DNA of 64,000 bases from Thermosediminibacter oceani DSM 16646 (GCF_000144645.1 NC_014377.1:434001-498000), one strand, 5' to 3'. Numbered from the stretch's first letter, positions 52,518 to 63,135 are shown. Translations and numbers: made by a program. The notes: generated by a model not told the origin, from the letters alone.

Positions 52518-55481
52518 ATGGATTTGGGACGCAAAAAAAGTGGAATTTCAGCGACAAAACATGACATTTCAAGAGAAAAACTGACAAATGAAAGGAATAC
52601 CCTGTATTATTTAATATTTGCCGGACTTTTGATACTTCTCTTTTACCCCCCTTACTTCAGGGGGCTGTTTTTCGACAGAGAGATCCTTCCCACCCACATA
52701 TACAGCGGGATTGTCTTCCTGGCATGGGTAATATACAGGAGTACAAACCTGAAAGAAACCCGGTTCTTCAGGTCATCCATAGATTATGCAGCTTTGGCCG
52801 TCGTTGGTGCGTACTTTCTCTCCATCTTTGCGGCGGTTAACCTGCGCTACGCCGTAGGCGAACTTCTCAAGTACATAAACTACTTCATCGTGTACTATCT
52901 CGTTTCGGATATAGCCAGGAGCGAAGGGGATAAAAAAATAATCCTCTGGACAATGGTAATTTCTGCCGCTGGTGTCGCCTTAGCTGGCATCGGTGCGGCA
53001 GCAGGCACGATTAACTACCCCGGCGCCTTCGTTGGTGGCAGAATTAACTCGACGCTCCAATATCCGAATACCCTGGCGGCATACCTCACCGCCGCCCTAA
53101 TACTGGGCTTGGGGCTCCAGGTTACGTCGGAAAGGCGCTGGGAAATGACTATCCTTGCTGCAGTAAACTACACCCTTTTTCTGGCTTTTATATTTGCACT
53201 CTCCAGGGCCGCCTGGCTGATGTTCCCGGTATTTTATCTTATTCTCATAATAAGCATTCCCGGATTATATAAAATGAAGGTGATTGGGTATTCTTTGCAA
53301 ACCTTTGCCGCGGGAATATTCGCCTCCCCTGGCTTTGATTCTAGTATCTCCGGAGGGGAAACTAGCAAAGTCTGGTTCTGGTACCTGGTGGGGCTAATCT
53401 TTGCCATAGCGGTATTTTACATATTCGAGAAATTAAGTGAGCGCTTTACCGTGCGCATAAAACCCGTTACATTACTTTCTGTTTTTGTAATTCTTACCAT
53501 AATTACTGGTGTCGGTGTATATATAGCTTTTACAACAGAAAAACCCCTTACTCTGGCTCATGGTCCTAAAGAACCTGAAAGCTGGAAGACCTCATTGCAT
53601 ACCGTAAGTAATGTAAAACCCGATACCGAATACGTCCTGAAGGTCATAGTAACGGCAAGGCCTGGACAGGAGCAGGATAAATGGGGCGGAGCTGTCCTGA
53701 TAAAGAGTGTCGATAAGAACAATAAAGAAACCGATATCAAAAGTGAATTTTTCAACAAAGCTCTGGACCATCAATTAGTAGAAATTCCATTCAAAACGAG
53801 AACGGATACCACAAAGCTTCGTATAGGCTTCGCAAACAACTTCCCCGGCACTTCCGTCACATTTAGCAATGCAGAAATTTTTGAAGCGAATGACAGAGCC
53901 GCAGGTCAGAGAATAATCTTGGCGTATAAGTACATCCCCGAAGCTGTCGCACAGAGATTATCAAGCATAAGCTTCGGCGAGTTCAGCTTTCAGGGCAGGC
54001 TCAGTTTTTACCGGGACGCCTTGAAAATAATAAAGGAACATCCGGTACTCGGGATCGGCGGAGGCGGCTGGAAGTCGGCGTATTTTGCATACCAGTCGTA
54101 CCGGTATTTTACCACAGAAGTGCATAGCTTCTTTTTGCAGCTCATGGTTGAAACCGGCATAATCGGCCTGCTGACGTTCCTCGCGGTGTTGGTGCTCATT
54201 ATCAGAAATATGATTATAAGTAATATAAATAAAGTGGACGATCAGAAGCACAGTGCCCTAAATACTGCCGCCCTTTCCTCCGCCGTAGCGATCCTCGGCC
54301 ATAGCGCCGTGGATTTCAACATGTCTCTTCCAGCTGTCGCAATTTATCTTTGGGCTCTCTTGGGCATAGCAGCAACCATTGACGGTGGTGCAACCATCCC
54401 GGTGGCAAAAAGAGGACAACCGGCCTCTAAGTTTTACGCGACATGGGTAGTATGTGGGATCACACTCCTCTTTATCCTTGGATCGTGGACGCTTTACACC
54501 GGTTATTCTTATGGCCAGAAGGCCGTACGGGCCATCCAGAGCGGCGACATAGCGGGAGCTAAGGAAGCCTTTGAGAAAGCGTCGAAATACGATCCCTTTG
54601 CTGCCTCTTTCAAAGCTGACCTTTCACAGATTTACGATATAATAGGCGAGCAGGGAAAGAACAAAGAGTTTAAAGACAAAGCCTTAAAACTGAGGGAAGA
54701 AGCAGCCGCTATGGAGCCTTATAACGCAAAGCTAAAGAGTTTGCTTGCCGCAACTTACCTGAGAGAAGGCAGGCTGGAAGAAGGTCTATCCCTGCTGGAG
54801 GAGGCGGCAAAGCTTAATCCGTACAACATAAGCGTCTGGGAGGCTCTGGCAGAAGGATACGAAAAGGCAGCGGAAGTATATATAGTAAAGAATGAGGTTG
54901 ACAGGGCAAAAGAGCTTCTGGGAAAATGCCTTGATATTCCATCAAAGATAATTGAACTTAACCGGAAATCGCCTCAAAGCGACCCGGGTGTCGTAAAACT
55001 TGTAGCTACAAAGGATTTGATGCTATATCTGAAAAAAGCGGCAATGCTTTTTGAAATCCCGAACAGCGATACTGTAAAAAAACTAAAAGACCTGGTATTT
55101 GCGGCAGACTTCAGCATCGACCTCAATGAAGATGGGCAGCCTGACCTGTGGACTATCTGGGGTGAAGGGGAAATAAAAATCAATCCGGGGGAAAATGCTC
55201 GCGTAATCCCCGCTGGTGAATCAGCAGTAACCTTATACCTTTCGGAAGGGATAAATCTTGAGCCTAACCAACCGTATATAGTAGAGCTGAAGGCGGACGT
55301 TCTCGAAGGAGGATATAAAATAGATATAGTCGCTGACAATAAAGAAGTATTTAGTTTGACGGCTGATAAAGGAGAATTTGTTGCACCAGATGATATAGAA
55401 GGAAAAGACACAAGGATTAGGATATTTGTAAATCCCAAAAGTGATATTTATTTAGGAGAGTTTTTGCTGTATAAAAAATAA
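52518..55481 (+). CDS. O-antigen ligase/polymerase-like protein with TPR domain
   Basis: 987 residues. About twelve membrane segments in two blocks (about 28-325 and 525-660). Between them is an external beta-rich part (about 340-470). The Wzy_C/O-antigen ligase motif lies near 495-540: FQGRLSFYRDALKIIKEHPV and LGIGGGGWKSAYFAYQSYRY, with HSFFLQLMVETG. Residues 670-840 are TPR-like (GDIAGAKEAFEKASKYDPFA), and the C-terminal 130 residues are a carbohydrate-binding-like beta domain. It would polymerise or attach polysaccharide outside the membrane. First gene of the locus. Confidence 0.85.
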   Translation: MDLGRKKSGISATKHDISREKLTNERNTLYYLIFAGLLILLFYPPYFRGLFFDREILPTHIYSGIVFLAWVIYRSTNLKETRFFRSSIDYAALAVVGAYFLSIFAAVNLRYAVGELLKYINYFIVYYLVSDIARSEGDKKIILWTMVISAAGVALAGIGAAAGTINYPGAFVGGRINSTLQYPNTLAAYLTAALILGLGLQVTSERRWEMTILAAVNYTLFLAFIFALSRAAWLMFPVFYLILIISIPGLYKMKVIGYSLQTFAAGIFASPGFDSSISGGETSKVWFWYLVGLIFAIAVFYIFEKLSERFTVRIKPVTLLSVFVILTIITGVGVYIAFTTEKPLTLAHGPKEPESWKTSLHTVSNVKPDTEYVLKVIVTARPGQEQDKWGGAVLIKSVDKNNKETDIKSEFFNKALDHQLVEIPFKTRTDTTKLRIGFANNFPGTSVTFSNAEIFEANDRAAGQRIILAYKYIPEAVAQRLSSISFGEFSFQGRLSFYRDALKIIKEHPVLGIGGGGWKSAYFAYQSYRYFTTEVHSFFLQLMVETGIIGLLTFLAVLVLIIRNMIISNINKVDDQKHSALNTAALSSAVAILGHSAVDFNMSLPAVAIYLWALLGIAATIDGGATIPVAKRGQPASKFYATWVVCGITLLFILGSWTLYTGYSYGQKAVRAIQSGDIAGAKEAFEKASKYDPFAASFKADLSQIYDIIGEQGKNKEFKDKALKLREEAAAMEPYNAKLKSLLAATYLREGRLEEGLSLLEEAAKLNPYNISVWEALAEGYEKAAEVYIVKNEVDRAKELLGKCLDIPSKIIELNRKSPQSDPGVVKLVATKDLMLYLKKAAMLFEIPNSDTVKKLKDLVFAADFSIDLNEDGQPDLWTIWGEGEIKINPGENARVIPAGESAVTLYLSEGINLEPNQPYIVELKADVLEGGYKIDIVADNKEVFSLTADKGEFVAPDDIEGKDTRIRIFVNPKSDIYLGEFLLYKK

Positions 55482-55568
55482 ATTATTCCGCGGCAAAAAA
55501 CAAACAAAAAGAAGAAAAAAGCAAGCAAAAAGAAGAAATAAGGCATACAAAGGAGAAGGAAAAAAAGA

Positions 55569-56345
55569 ATGTGGGAGAGATTAAAAGAGATATACGCTTA
55601 CAGGGAAATGCTAAAAAATTTGGTATCAAAAGAGCTGAGGGCAAGGTATAAGGGATCTATTTTAGGATTTTTCTGGACCTTTTTTAATCCTCTTTTAATG
55701 CTTATAGTCTATAGCTTCGTTTTCTCTTTTATAATGCGGTCAGCCATTGAAAAGTACACCATGTTCCTTTTCGTGGCTCTTCTGCCATGGAATTACCTTT
55801 CCGGCTCTATTATTCAAGGAGCGGCTAGCTTGGTCGCGAACGCTTCTTTAATTAAAAAAGTGTACTTCCCGCGTGAACTTCTTCCCCTTTCGGTGGTGCT
55901 GTCCAACCTCGTTAACTACCTTTTAAGCCTGCTGATACTTATACCTGCCCTTTTGCTATTTAAAATTCGGTTGACCTGGGCTCTTTTAGCCTTTCCTTTA
56001 GTACTGTTAGTTGAAACTATTCTTGTAGCTTCCCTTACCCTCTTGGTATCGGTAGGCAATGTTTATTTTCGGGATTTGGAACACATAACCGGAGTCTTCA
56101 TGACTGTATGGTTTTTCCTTACTCCGGTAGTTTACTCAACCGAGATGGCGCCTCCTAATGCGAAAAAGTTTTTCGCATTAAACCCAGCAGCCCATATTGT
56201 CGAAGCCTACCGCGACATATTCTATAAAGGCATATGGCCTGACTGGAATGCTCTTTTATATGTCGGCTTGAGCTGCCTAATCTTGTTCTGTATAAGCCTC
56301 TTAGCATTCCAGCGCTGGCAGCAGGCTGTGGCAGAAGAAATATAG
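55569..56345 (+). CDS. Polysaccharide ABC exporter, permease
   Basis: 258 residues with six membrane segments; N-terminal LVSKELRARYKGSILGFFWT and FNPLLMLIVYSFVFSFI are hallmarks of the Wzm/TagG/KpsM family. ATG after AGGAGAAGGAAAAAAAGA. Forms the membrane part of a type-2 exporter with the ATPase encoded seven bases downstream. It moves a lipid-linked polysaccharide to the outside. Confidence 0.93.
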   Translation: MWERLKEIYAYREMLKNLVSKELRARYKGSILGFFWTFFNPLLMLIVYSFVFSFIMRSAIEKYTMFLFVALLPWNYLSGSIIQGAASLVANASLIKKVYFPRELLPLSVVLSNLVNYLLSLLILIPALLLFKIRLTWALLAFPLVLLVETILVASLTLLVSVGNVYFRDLEHITGVFMTVWFFLTPVVYSTEMAPPNAKKFFALNPAAHIVEAYRDIFYKGIWPDWNALLYVGLSCLILFCISLLAFQRWQQAVAEEI

Positions 56346-56352
56346 GAGAAAA

Positions 56353-57132
56353 ATGGAAGAAGGGTTTAACTTGGCAAAGGAAGTATCTAAAGAAGTGGCT
56401 ATAGAAATAAAAGATGTATGGAAAAAATTTCGAATCTACCACGAAAAAACTTATAGCTTGAAAGAAAGGATTATATTCTGGGGCCGAAATAAAGGCGAGG
56501 ATTTTTGGGCCTTAAAAGGGATAAACCTGACCATCCCTAAAGGCAGTACTGTAGGGCTTCTAGGACGCAATGGTTCGGGTAAGAGCACCTTGCTAAAGAT
56601 AATAAGCCGTATCCTTTACCCCACTCGTGGTGAGGTGAAAATAAACGGCCGAGTTTCTACTCTATTGGAACTTGGGGCTGGCTTTCACCCGGAATTCACA
56701 GGACGGGAGAACATCTTTCTCAATGCCTCCATCCTGGGCCTGACAAGGAAGGAGATAAAGGAGCGACTCGACGACATCATCGCTTTCGCGGAGCTCGGCG
56801 ATTTCATCGATAATCCTGTACGCAATTATTCATCGGGTATGTATACAAGACTAGGTTTCGCAGTAGCCGTACACGTTGATCCTGAGATTCTACTTATTGA
56901 TGAGGTCTTGGCTGTAGGTGACCTAGCTTTCCAGGAAAAGTGCCTGACTAGGATAAGAGAGCTGCAGAAAAGGGGTACTACTATTATCCTTGTTTCGCAT
57001 TCACCTAAACAGATAGAAGATTTATGCGATAACGCTGTGTGGCTGGACAAGGGAGAGGTAAAGATGCAGGGCCCGGTTAGGGAAGTAACGAAAGCATATA
57101 GTGAATTTATGAAAGCTGTTGAAGGATTATAG
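56353..57132 (+). CDS. Polysaccharide ABC exporter, ATPase
   Basis: 259 residues. Walker A GLLGRNGSGKSTLLKI, Q-loop region LLELGAGFHPEFTGRENIF, signature NYSSGMYTRLGFAVAV, Walker B PEILLIDEVLAVGD and switch VSHSPKQIEDLCD. The FHPEFTGRENI motif is typical of Wzt/TagH. It lacks the C-terminal carbohydrate-binding domain of long Wzt proteins, so substrate recognition must rest elsewhere. Partner of the permease upstream. Confidence 0.93.
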   Translation: MEEGFNLAKEVSKEVAIEIKDVWKKFRIYHEKTYSLKERIIFWGRNKGEDFWALKGINLTIPKGSTVGLLGRNGSGKSTLLKIISRILYPTRGEVKINGRVSTLLELGAGFHPEFTGRENIFLNASILGLTRKEIKERLDDIIAFAELGDFIDNPVRNYSSGMYTRLGFAVAVHVDPEILLIDEVLAVGDLAFQEKCLTRIRELQKRGTTIILVSHSPKQIEDLCDNAVWLDKGEVKMQGPVREVTKAYSEFMKAVEGL

Positions 57133-57165
57133 TTATTTTTTTAAATCGGAGGTACTAAGGATAAA

Positions 57166-58809
57166 ATGATTTTCTTTTACACCCTGCCAGAGACAAACCG
57201 AAAAATTAATTCTGAGGATGCTAGCCAAATTGTTATTTTAGCAGGCGGTTTTAACGGTTATGGCCGCAACTTCGGAGATCTCCTGCAGCTACGAGGGACT
57301 CTTCGTTGGTACAAACAACATTGGCCAGATGCGGTTCTATGTCCACTTTTGCACCTCCGGACGACTTCTGACGCGGAAACTTTGCGTGAACTTATAGATT
57401 TTTTTGAAACTCCCCACTGGTTATTTTATACCCATCACAGTGAGGAAGATACAAGCAGCCGGGGGGCAGCTTTTGGACTTGAGCCCCTTAAAGTTTCTGA
57501 TAGATTAATACCCATAATCTTGCATGTCTATGGAGGAGGTTTTTTCAACGGCTTTTGGGGACGTTGGATGATTGATCTGATAGAAGCCGTCCTGCAGACC
57601 TTTCCCATTAGTCGTTACATAATTTCCGGACAGCAATTAGGAGCAGAGTTTGTGCCCGTTCTTGCAGAGCACTGCCGGCGTTACAGACCTGACCTGGTTG
57701 GCTGTCGAGATCCTGAAAGTGTAAAAATTCTAACCCAATCGGGAATAGATGCCTTTTTTTCAGGAGATGACGCTTTTGAGGAACTACTCCGATATGCTGA
57801 AATACCAGCAAAAGATAATAATGCATTGTTGTTAAATCTTTCTTTTGGCCTACATTTAAACCTCTCCAATTATGTGTATTCTTCACCAATACAAGAGCAA
57901 CAAAATCAATCATTGGATCAGGTTATTTTACAGCAATTGCAGGACTTGTTTCAATTACTTACTACACAATTTGACCCTTTAAGTTTTCCTATTTTGGTCG
58001 GAAGCTATCTTGATTCTCGACAGGAAGTACAAGACACATGGGCAGCTTTAAAAAGAACCCTTCTGACACGTTATTTCCCGCAGTTCATAGGACTTGATAT
58101 AACTGGTTTGTTGCTTCAGGGAAGACTTGAGGATGTAGTCCCATTATTACGTTCGGTAAAACTATTTGTTGCTAACTCGTATCATACAGCCTTGTTCTTA
58201 AAAATTCTCGGTGTTCCAACGTACCTTTTAGCTTTTAACGATTATTATACCCAGAAACAATCCGGGATTCAGAGCACAATCCATTCTTTTGAGGAATTTT
58301 TAACAGAAGATCTAGAAACTCTGCGAAAGGAGCAAGAAGCTATTCTTTCGGCACATCAAAAAGCGCGACAAGAATGGATGGGTTTATTGGAACATGAACT
58401 CAAAGAAATGCCAGAAAAACGGGGTGCGGTGCTCAGAGTAACAACTTATCTGCAAGAAGACAGAAACCGGTTATTAGCAAAAGTAAATGAGCAAGAGTAC
58501 ATAATTTCGCGTCTTGAATCCGAGAATGTAGCTCTCCGCGAACAGTTGGAATCCCTGCACAGGCAAAACTCCGTTTTGTCGGGGGAATTAGACAATTTAT
58601 ATAAACAAAATGCTGTACTTGGGGATGAGGTAGCCAAGCTACGACAAGATAATACTGCACTAGCTGCTCAACTGGGAATTATCGTGCGTTCCCGAAGTTG
58701 GAGGCTGGTGCAGAAATACTGGAGATTGATGGATAGACCTTTTTGGCGATTGTTGTTGACCCCAATTCGGAAAGTTGGCATTTGGATATGGGGGATTGGT
58801 AAACGATGA
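57166..58809 (+). CDS. Polysaccharide pyruvyltransferase-like protein with coiled-coil tail
   Basis: 547 residues. Residues 20-375 resemble the pyruvyltransferase/CsaB fold: FNGYGRNFGDLLQLRGTLRW at the start, HVYGGGFFNGFWG, LVGCRDPESVKIL, and VKLFVANSYHTALFLKILGV. From about 385 to 500 follows a long coiled coil (ENVALREQLESLHRQNSVL) and a final RSRSWRLVQKYWRL segment, which is common at the end of surface glycosyltransferases. Overlaps the next gene by 4 bp (ATGA). It may add ketal pyruvate to the polymer; activity is inferred. Confidence 0.78.
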   Translation: MIFFYTLPETNRKINSEDASQIVILAGGFNGYGRNFGDLLQLRGTLRWYKQHWPDAVLCPLLHLRTTSDAETLRELIDFFETPHWLFYTHHSEEDTSSRGAAFGLEPLKVSDRLIPIILHVYGGGFFNGFWGRWMIDLIEAVLQTFPISRYIISGQQLGAEFVPVLAEHCRRYRPDLVGCRDPESVKILTQSGIDAFFSGDDAFEELLRYAEIPAKDNNALLLNLSFGLHLNLSNYVYSSPIQEQQNQSLDQVILQQLQDLFQLLTTQFDPLSFPILVGSYLDSRQEVQDTWAALKRTLLTRYFPQFIGLDITGLLLQGRLEDVVPLLRSVKLFVANSYHTALFLKILGVPTYLLAFNDYYTQKQSGIQSTIHSFEEFLTEDLETLRKEQEAILSAHQKARQEWMGLLEHELKEMPEKRGAVLRVTTYLQEDRNRLLAKVNEQEYIISRLESENVALREQLESLHRQNSVLSGELDNLYKQNAVLGDEVAKLRQDNTALAAQLGIIVRSRSWRLVQKYWRLMDRPFWRLLLTPIRKVGIWIWGIGKR

Positions 58810-61055
58810 AGATCTGGCTCTTGACTACAGAATACCCACCGTTTTTTGGAGGCGGTATAGCGACTTATTGTTTTCATACCGCTCACATGTTTGCTTCATT
58901 TGGACACGAAGTAAGCGTATTCGTTGCCGATAGTAATTTAGAAAAATCCATTAGCATTGAAACTATAGAAAATATAAGGGTAATAAAGTTTAGGCCTGGC
59001 CTAATTGAAACATATAAGTATCTGGGCTATGTGGCGGCTCTCAGTTTTCAGTTTTCGGAGATTGTCGAAGAATTTATTAAACAGGAAGGTGCTCCAGACG
59101 TATTAGAATGCCAGGACTATCTTGGTATTGCTTATTTTTTGTTACAAAAAAAGAAAGTCCTATGGGATAAACTAACAGATTTACCTATAGTATTAACTCT
59201 GCATACCCCCAAGTTTTTATGTGATATACATGATCAGGCACCAGTTTATCGCTTCCCTGATTATTGGATAGGTGAAATGGAACGCTTCTGCATAAGAGCC
59301 GCAGATGCTGTTATATCCCCAAGTCGATACCTTATTGATGAGCTTAGTAAGTATATAGACCTTACTAAATTAAAAACCTACATTATACCGAATCCATATG
59401 AAACTAGTAATGATAAATCTTTAATTAGTTGGCAAGAATCAGATCGTGAAGATCTAATATTTTTGGGGAGACTCCAGTATCTTAAAGGTATACTTCACCT
59501 TTTTAGGTATTTTCGAGAACTTTGGGATAATGGTGTGAATATTCGCCTCAAACTAGTCGGCGGAGATACGTTTTTTTACCCTAAAAGTCAGACGATGAGT
59601 TCTTACCTGCAAAAAAAATATAGACGGTATTTTGAAGATGGTCTGGTTACGTGGGAAGGGAAAAAGGATCCTGAGACCCTCATGCAGATGTTAAGAAAAG
59701 TACGCATTGGGATCGTTCCTTCTCTTATCGAGAGCTTCTCTTACACAGTAGTGGAACTACTTTCTCAAGGCGTGATGGTGATAGCTTCCGATAGCGGAGG
59801 ACACAGAGAAATTATTGAGGACGGGAAAAGCGGTTTTATTTTTTCGCACCAGAACCCGGAGAGTTTTAAATCCAAGCTTTTAAAAGCAATGGAGTTATCG
59901 CCAGAAAAAATGGAGGAAATGGCTGAAAATGCAAGAAAGCGCCTCTACGAGCTTTGTTCTTACGAGGCAGTATATAATAAGAAAATTAAGGTGCTTGAAG
60001 AGCTAACTCATACTAAGAATTGTTCGCGTATTTTTCCTTTCATAAGAGAGAGCCAAGTAGAGCCCCAAGATAAAGTGCAACAAAAAGAGTTGTTTACAGA
60101 AGCACAAGAAGAAAAAGATTTACTAAGCATCGTCATACCATACTACAATATGGGTGACTACATTAAAGATACTTTGGACAGCTTGCTTCGCATTTCCTAT
60201 CCTCAAAAGGAGATTATTGTTGTAAACGATGGTAGTGATGAGCCAAAAAGTCTTGCTATCCTTTACCAAATAGAGAAAAATTATCCGGTTAGAGTGATTC
60301 ATAAACGGAATGGAGGACTGGCTACAGCCCGAAATGAAGGGGCTCTAAACGCAAGGGGAGAGTTTTTGGCTTTTTTGGACGCTGACGATTTAGTATCTGC
60401 AGAGTATTACGACTGGGCCATTAAGATCCTCAAGTATTACAGCAACGTAAGTTTTATTGGCTGCTGGACCGAATATTTTGGGGCAGCACGGGGTATATGG
60501 CCCACTTGGAATCCTGAACCACCTTATCTCTTAGTACATAACACCCTTAACAGCAGCGGTTTGGTTTTCAGAAAGAGAGATTTTTTGCTTTACGGTTTGA
60601 ACGACCCAGAGATGGAATACGGGATGGAAGATTATGAGTGTGTCATTAGAATGGTAAAAAATGGATGCAGGGGAGTAATAATTCCACGTCCGTTCTTTAA
60701 GTATAGGGTAAGACCAGATTCAATGTCACGACAGTTTAATCGGGGAAACATGCTCTACCTATATAACTTGATTTCTCAAAAACACGCTGATTTTTATGGA
60801 AAGTACGCAAAAGATGTGTTCAATCTTCTAAACGCCAATGGGCCAGGCTACCTTTACGATAACCCCACTTGGGAGTTACCGCCAATCGGATTTGTCTCGA
60901 AAGGAACAGAAAATGAAATAGTCGGATCCTTGGATTGGTCGACTCACGAAATACCCCCTGAACTAAAAGAAAAGTTGTTGTCACTATGGAGACGGCCTTT
61001 TTTTAGGCGAGCTTTAAGGTTGTTTTTCCGTTTGCGTTTAGATAAACTTTTCTAA
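58806..61055 (+). CDS. Bifunctional GT4-GT2 glycosyltransferase
   Basis: 749 residues. Residues 1-400 are a GT-B, GT4-type domain (ILLTTEYPPFFGGGIATYC-like start, LIFLGRLQYLKGILHLFRYF, VPSLIESFSYTVVELLSQGV and MVIASDSGGHREIIEDGKSG). Residues 435-700 are a GT-A, GT2-type domain (SIVIPYYNMGDYIKDTLDSL, VVNDGSDEP, NGGLATARNEGAL and the DXD-like LDADD). The fusion would add two successive sugars. Start overlaps the upstream stop. Confidence 0.9.
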   Translation: MKIWLLTTEYPPFFGGGIATYCFHTAHMFASFGHEVSVFVADSNLEKSISIETIENIRVIKFRPGLIETYKYLGYVAALSFQFSEIVEEFIKQEGAPDVLECQDYLGIAYFLLQKKKVLWDKLTDLPIVLTLHTPKFLCDIHDQAPVYRFPDYWIGEMERFCIRAADAVISPSRYLIDELSKYIDLTKLKTYIIPNPYETSNDKSLISWQESDREDLIFLGRLQYLKGILHLFRYFRELWDNGVNIRLKLVGGDTFFYPKSQTMSSYLQKKYRRYFEDGLVTWEGKKDPETLMQMLRKVRIGIVPSLIESFSYTVVELLSQGVMVIASDSGGHREIIEDGKSGFIFSHQNPESFKSKLLKAMELSPEKMEEMAENARKRLYELCSYEAVYNKKIKVLEELTHTKNCSRIFPFIRESQVEPQDKVQQKELFTEAQEEKDLLSIVIPYYNMGDYIKDTLDSLLRISYPQKEIIVVNDGSDEPKSLAILYQIEKNYPVRVIHKRNGGLATARNEGALNARGEFLAFLDADDLVSAEYYDWAIKILKYYSNVSFIGCWTEYFGAARGIWPTWNPEPPYLLVHNTLNSSGLVFRKRDFLLYGLNDPEMEYGMEDYECVIRMVKNGCRGVIIPRPFFKYRVRPDSMSRQFNRGNMLYLYNLISQKHADFYGKYAKDVFNLLNANGPGYLYDNPTWELPPIGFVSKGTENEIVGSLDWSTHEIPPELKEKLLSLWRRPFFRRALRLFFRLRLDKLF

Positions 61056-61070
61056 TATGGCGGTGGTAAA

Positions 61071-61865
61071 GTGCCCCTAAAGGTGGCTATAGTCATTCCA
61101 TGCTACAACTATGGTGAGTTTGTAGAGGAAGCAGTGCATTCGGCGCTAAGCCAGGATACAAAAATAGAACTTGTAATTGTTGACGATGGTTCTACCGACC
61201 CTGAAACTCTTAGAGTTTTAGATAGATTGCGCGCAAGAGGAATTTACGTCTACCGTCAATCTAACAGAGGTCTACCGGGTGCCCGAAATACAGGTATTAG
61301 GCTAACTTCGGCTCCGTATATAGTCTGTCTGGATGCCGATGACATCATATCTCCCTCGTACTGCTCAACTTGTTTGGAAGTTCTGGAAAAACAACCAGAT
61401 GTGGGCTTTGTTTATTCTACTACGCGTGTTTTCGGAAACCAGAATAAGCAGTGGAGCAATCTGTCATATTCTGCCTTGCACCTTTTGGTAGATAATTATA
61501 TCCCATATTCGGCCATGTTTCGGAGGAAGATTTGGGAAGAAGTTGGTGGATTCGATGAAAACATGCGATTAGGGTATGAGGATTGGGATTTTTGGCTTTC
61601 AGCCGTAGAAAAGGGGTGGCGAGGGTTTCACATACCCGAGGGCCTTTTCTGGTACCGAAAGCACGGTAAAAGTATGCTTAGTTCTTCAAATCAGCACCGG
61701 AAAGAGCTGAAAAATTACCTGCGCCGTAAACATCACAATCTTTACTCCCACAAAGCAATTCTAAAACTTCTTAAGGATGAACCCTTTCGAATACCACGAG
61801 CATTCGGTGCGTTAATAAAGGAAGAAATTTTACGCCCACTAAAAAATTTGTACAATTCGTTGTGA
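61071..61865 (+). CDS. Family 2 glycosyltransferase
   Basis: 264 residues, single GT-A domain: KVAIVIPCYNYGEFVEEAVH, VDDGSTDPETL, RGLPGARNTGIRL, the metal-binding LDADD and LGYEDWDFWLSAVEKGWRG as the acceptor/catalytic region. GTG start after GGCGGTGGTAAA. Next member of the polysaccharide locus, on the same strand and 15 bp below the fusion. Confidence 0.92.
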   Translation: MPLKVAIVIPCYNYGEFVEEAVHSALSQDTKIELVIVDDGSTDPETLRVLDRLRARGIYVYRQSNRGLPGARNTGIRLTSAPYIVCLDADDIISPSYCSTCLEVLEKQPDVGFVYSTTRVFGNQNKQWSNLSYSALHLLVDNYIPYSAMFRRKIWEEVGGFDENMRLGYEDWDFWLSAVEKGWRGFHIPEGLFWYRKHGKSMLSSSNQHRKELKNYLRRKHHNLYSHKAILKLLKDEPFRIPRAFGALIKEEILRPLKNLYNSL

Positions 61866-61992
61866 AGAGCTTAGAAGCAGCGACGTTTATGATTTTAGAT
61901 GCTTCATTAATAAACCGAGGACAGTATTTAAACTTAGTTTTTTTAATTACTTATTCTTATAAAAGAAGACTGCACACAGGTGGTAATAATTC

Positions 61993-63135
61993 ATGTCACT
62001 TAACAGTAAAAGTAAAGTTCTTTTCCTCGCCACAGTCTACACACATCTGGCTGCCTTCCATATTCCTTTTATGCGGCTTCTTCAAGAAAAAGGCTATGAG
62101 GTACACGCAGCAGCTTCCCCGGATGACGGGGGAAAAGAAGAGGTAGAGGCTATAAGGGCAAGGTGCTGGGATATACCTTTTTCCCGCTCGCCCTATAGCC
62201 TTAAAAACTGGCGTGCTTTAAGAGAATTAGACCATCTATTCGAGGCTCATCGCTTTGATCTTATCCATGTACATACTCCTGTTGCCGCTTTTTTGGGAAG
62301 GTTTATGGCCAAAGCTAAATGCCAGGGCCCCGTGCTGTATACGGCCCATGGATTTCACTTTTACCGTGGTGTACCATTAAAAAACTGGCTCCTTTATTAT
62401 CCGATGGAACGCTTGGCTTCCCACTGGACCGACGGGCTCATCGTGATAAATAGGGAAGATTTCGAAATCGCGCGCCGGTTCGGTTTTGAGCCGGGAAGGA
62501 ACCTGTTTTATGTTCATGGTGTAGGAGTTAATCTTAGCTGTTATACGTCTCTGCCTTCTAAAGGACAATATATACGAGTGGACCTCGGACTTTCCCACTC
62601 TGATATAATTATCACCTGTGTAGCAGAAATGACTCCCAATAAAAATCATATATTGATCTTAAAGGCATGGAAGAAGCTGGCGGCAAAATGTTCCCACTGT
62701 CACCTCCTTCTAGTGGGAAAAGGAGAGCTAATGCCGGCTTTGAAGAAGAAGGTAAAGGAAGAAAAAATACCACGGGTGTATTTCCTGGGCTACCGCCGGG
62801 ATGTGCCTCAGATCCTTCGGGAAAGTGATATTGTAACTCTAACCTCCAAGCGTGAAGGCCTTCCTAAGTCTATTATGGAAGCTATGGCTGCTGGAAAACC
62901 GGTGGTGGCTACTAATGTTCGAGGCAGTCGCGATCTGGTGGAACACGGGAAAACGGGGTTTCTAGTGGATTTAGGTGATGATGAAGGTTTATTTTTCGCC
63001 CTTAAAAGTCTTATCGAAAACGGAGAATTACGCAAAACTATGGGCAAAGCCGGCCGTGAAAAAATTAAAGATTATTCTATGGACAGGGTTCTAAATGAGA
63101 TGGAGGCTATTTACATGCGTTATCTGGCATTGTAG
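61993..63135 (+). CDS. GT4 glycosyltransferase (EpsD-like)
   Basis: 380 residues. N-terminal VLFLATVYTHLAAFHIPFMR and HRFDLIHVHTPVAAFLGRF, TAHGFHFYRG; C-terminal GT-B part CVAEMTPNKNHILILKAWKK, VYFLGYRRDVPQILRESDIV, and SKREGLPKSIMEAMAAGKPV with the E-x7-E motif. Similar to EpsD-type enzymes of Bacillus exopolysaccharide loci. ATG after AGGTGGTAATAATTC. The 127 bases before it hold no gene. Confidence 0.92.
   Translation: MSLNSKSKVLFLATVYTHLAAFHIPFMRLLQEKGYEVHAAASPDDGGKEEVEAIRARCWDIPFSRSPYSLKNWRALRELDHLFEAHRFDLIHVHTPVAAFLGRFMAKAKCQGPVLYTAHGFHFYRGVPLKNWLLYYPMERLASHWTDGLIVINREDFEIARRFGFEPGRNLFYVHGVGVNLSCYTSLPSKGQYIRVDLGLSHSDIIITCVAEMTPNKNHILILKAWKKLAAKCSHCHLLLVGKGELMPALKKKVKEEKIPRVYFLGYRRDVPQILRESDIVTLTSKREGLPKSIMEAMAAGKPVVATNVRGSRDLVEHGKTGFLVDLGDDEGLFFALKSLIENGELRKTMGKAGREKIKDYSMDRVLNEMEAIYMRYLAL

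Noticed and set aside
61862-62146. 94-codon frame overlapping the start of the EpsD-like gene
   Set aside because: Different frame from the glycosyltransferase, poor composition and no ribosome-binding site; the 127-bp gap before 61993 seems non-coding.
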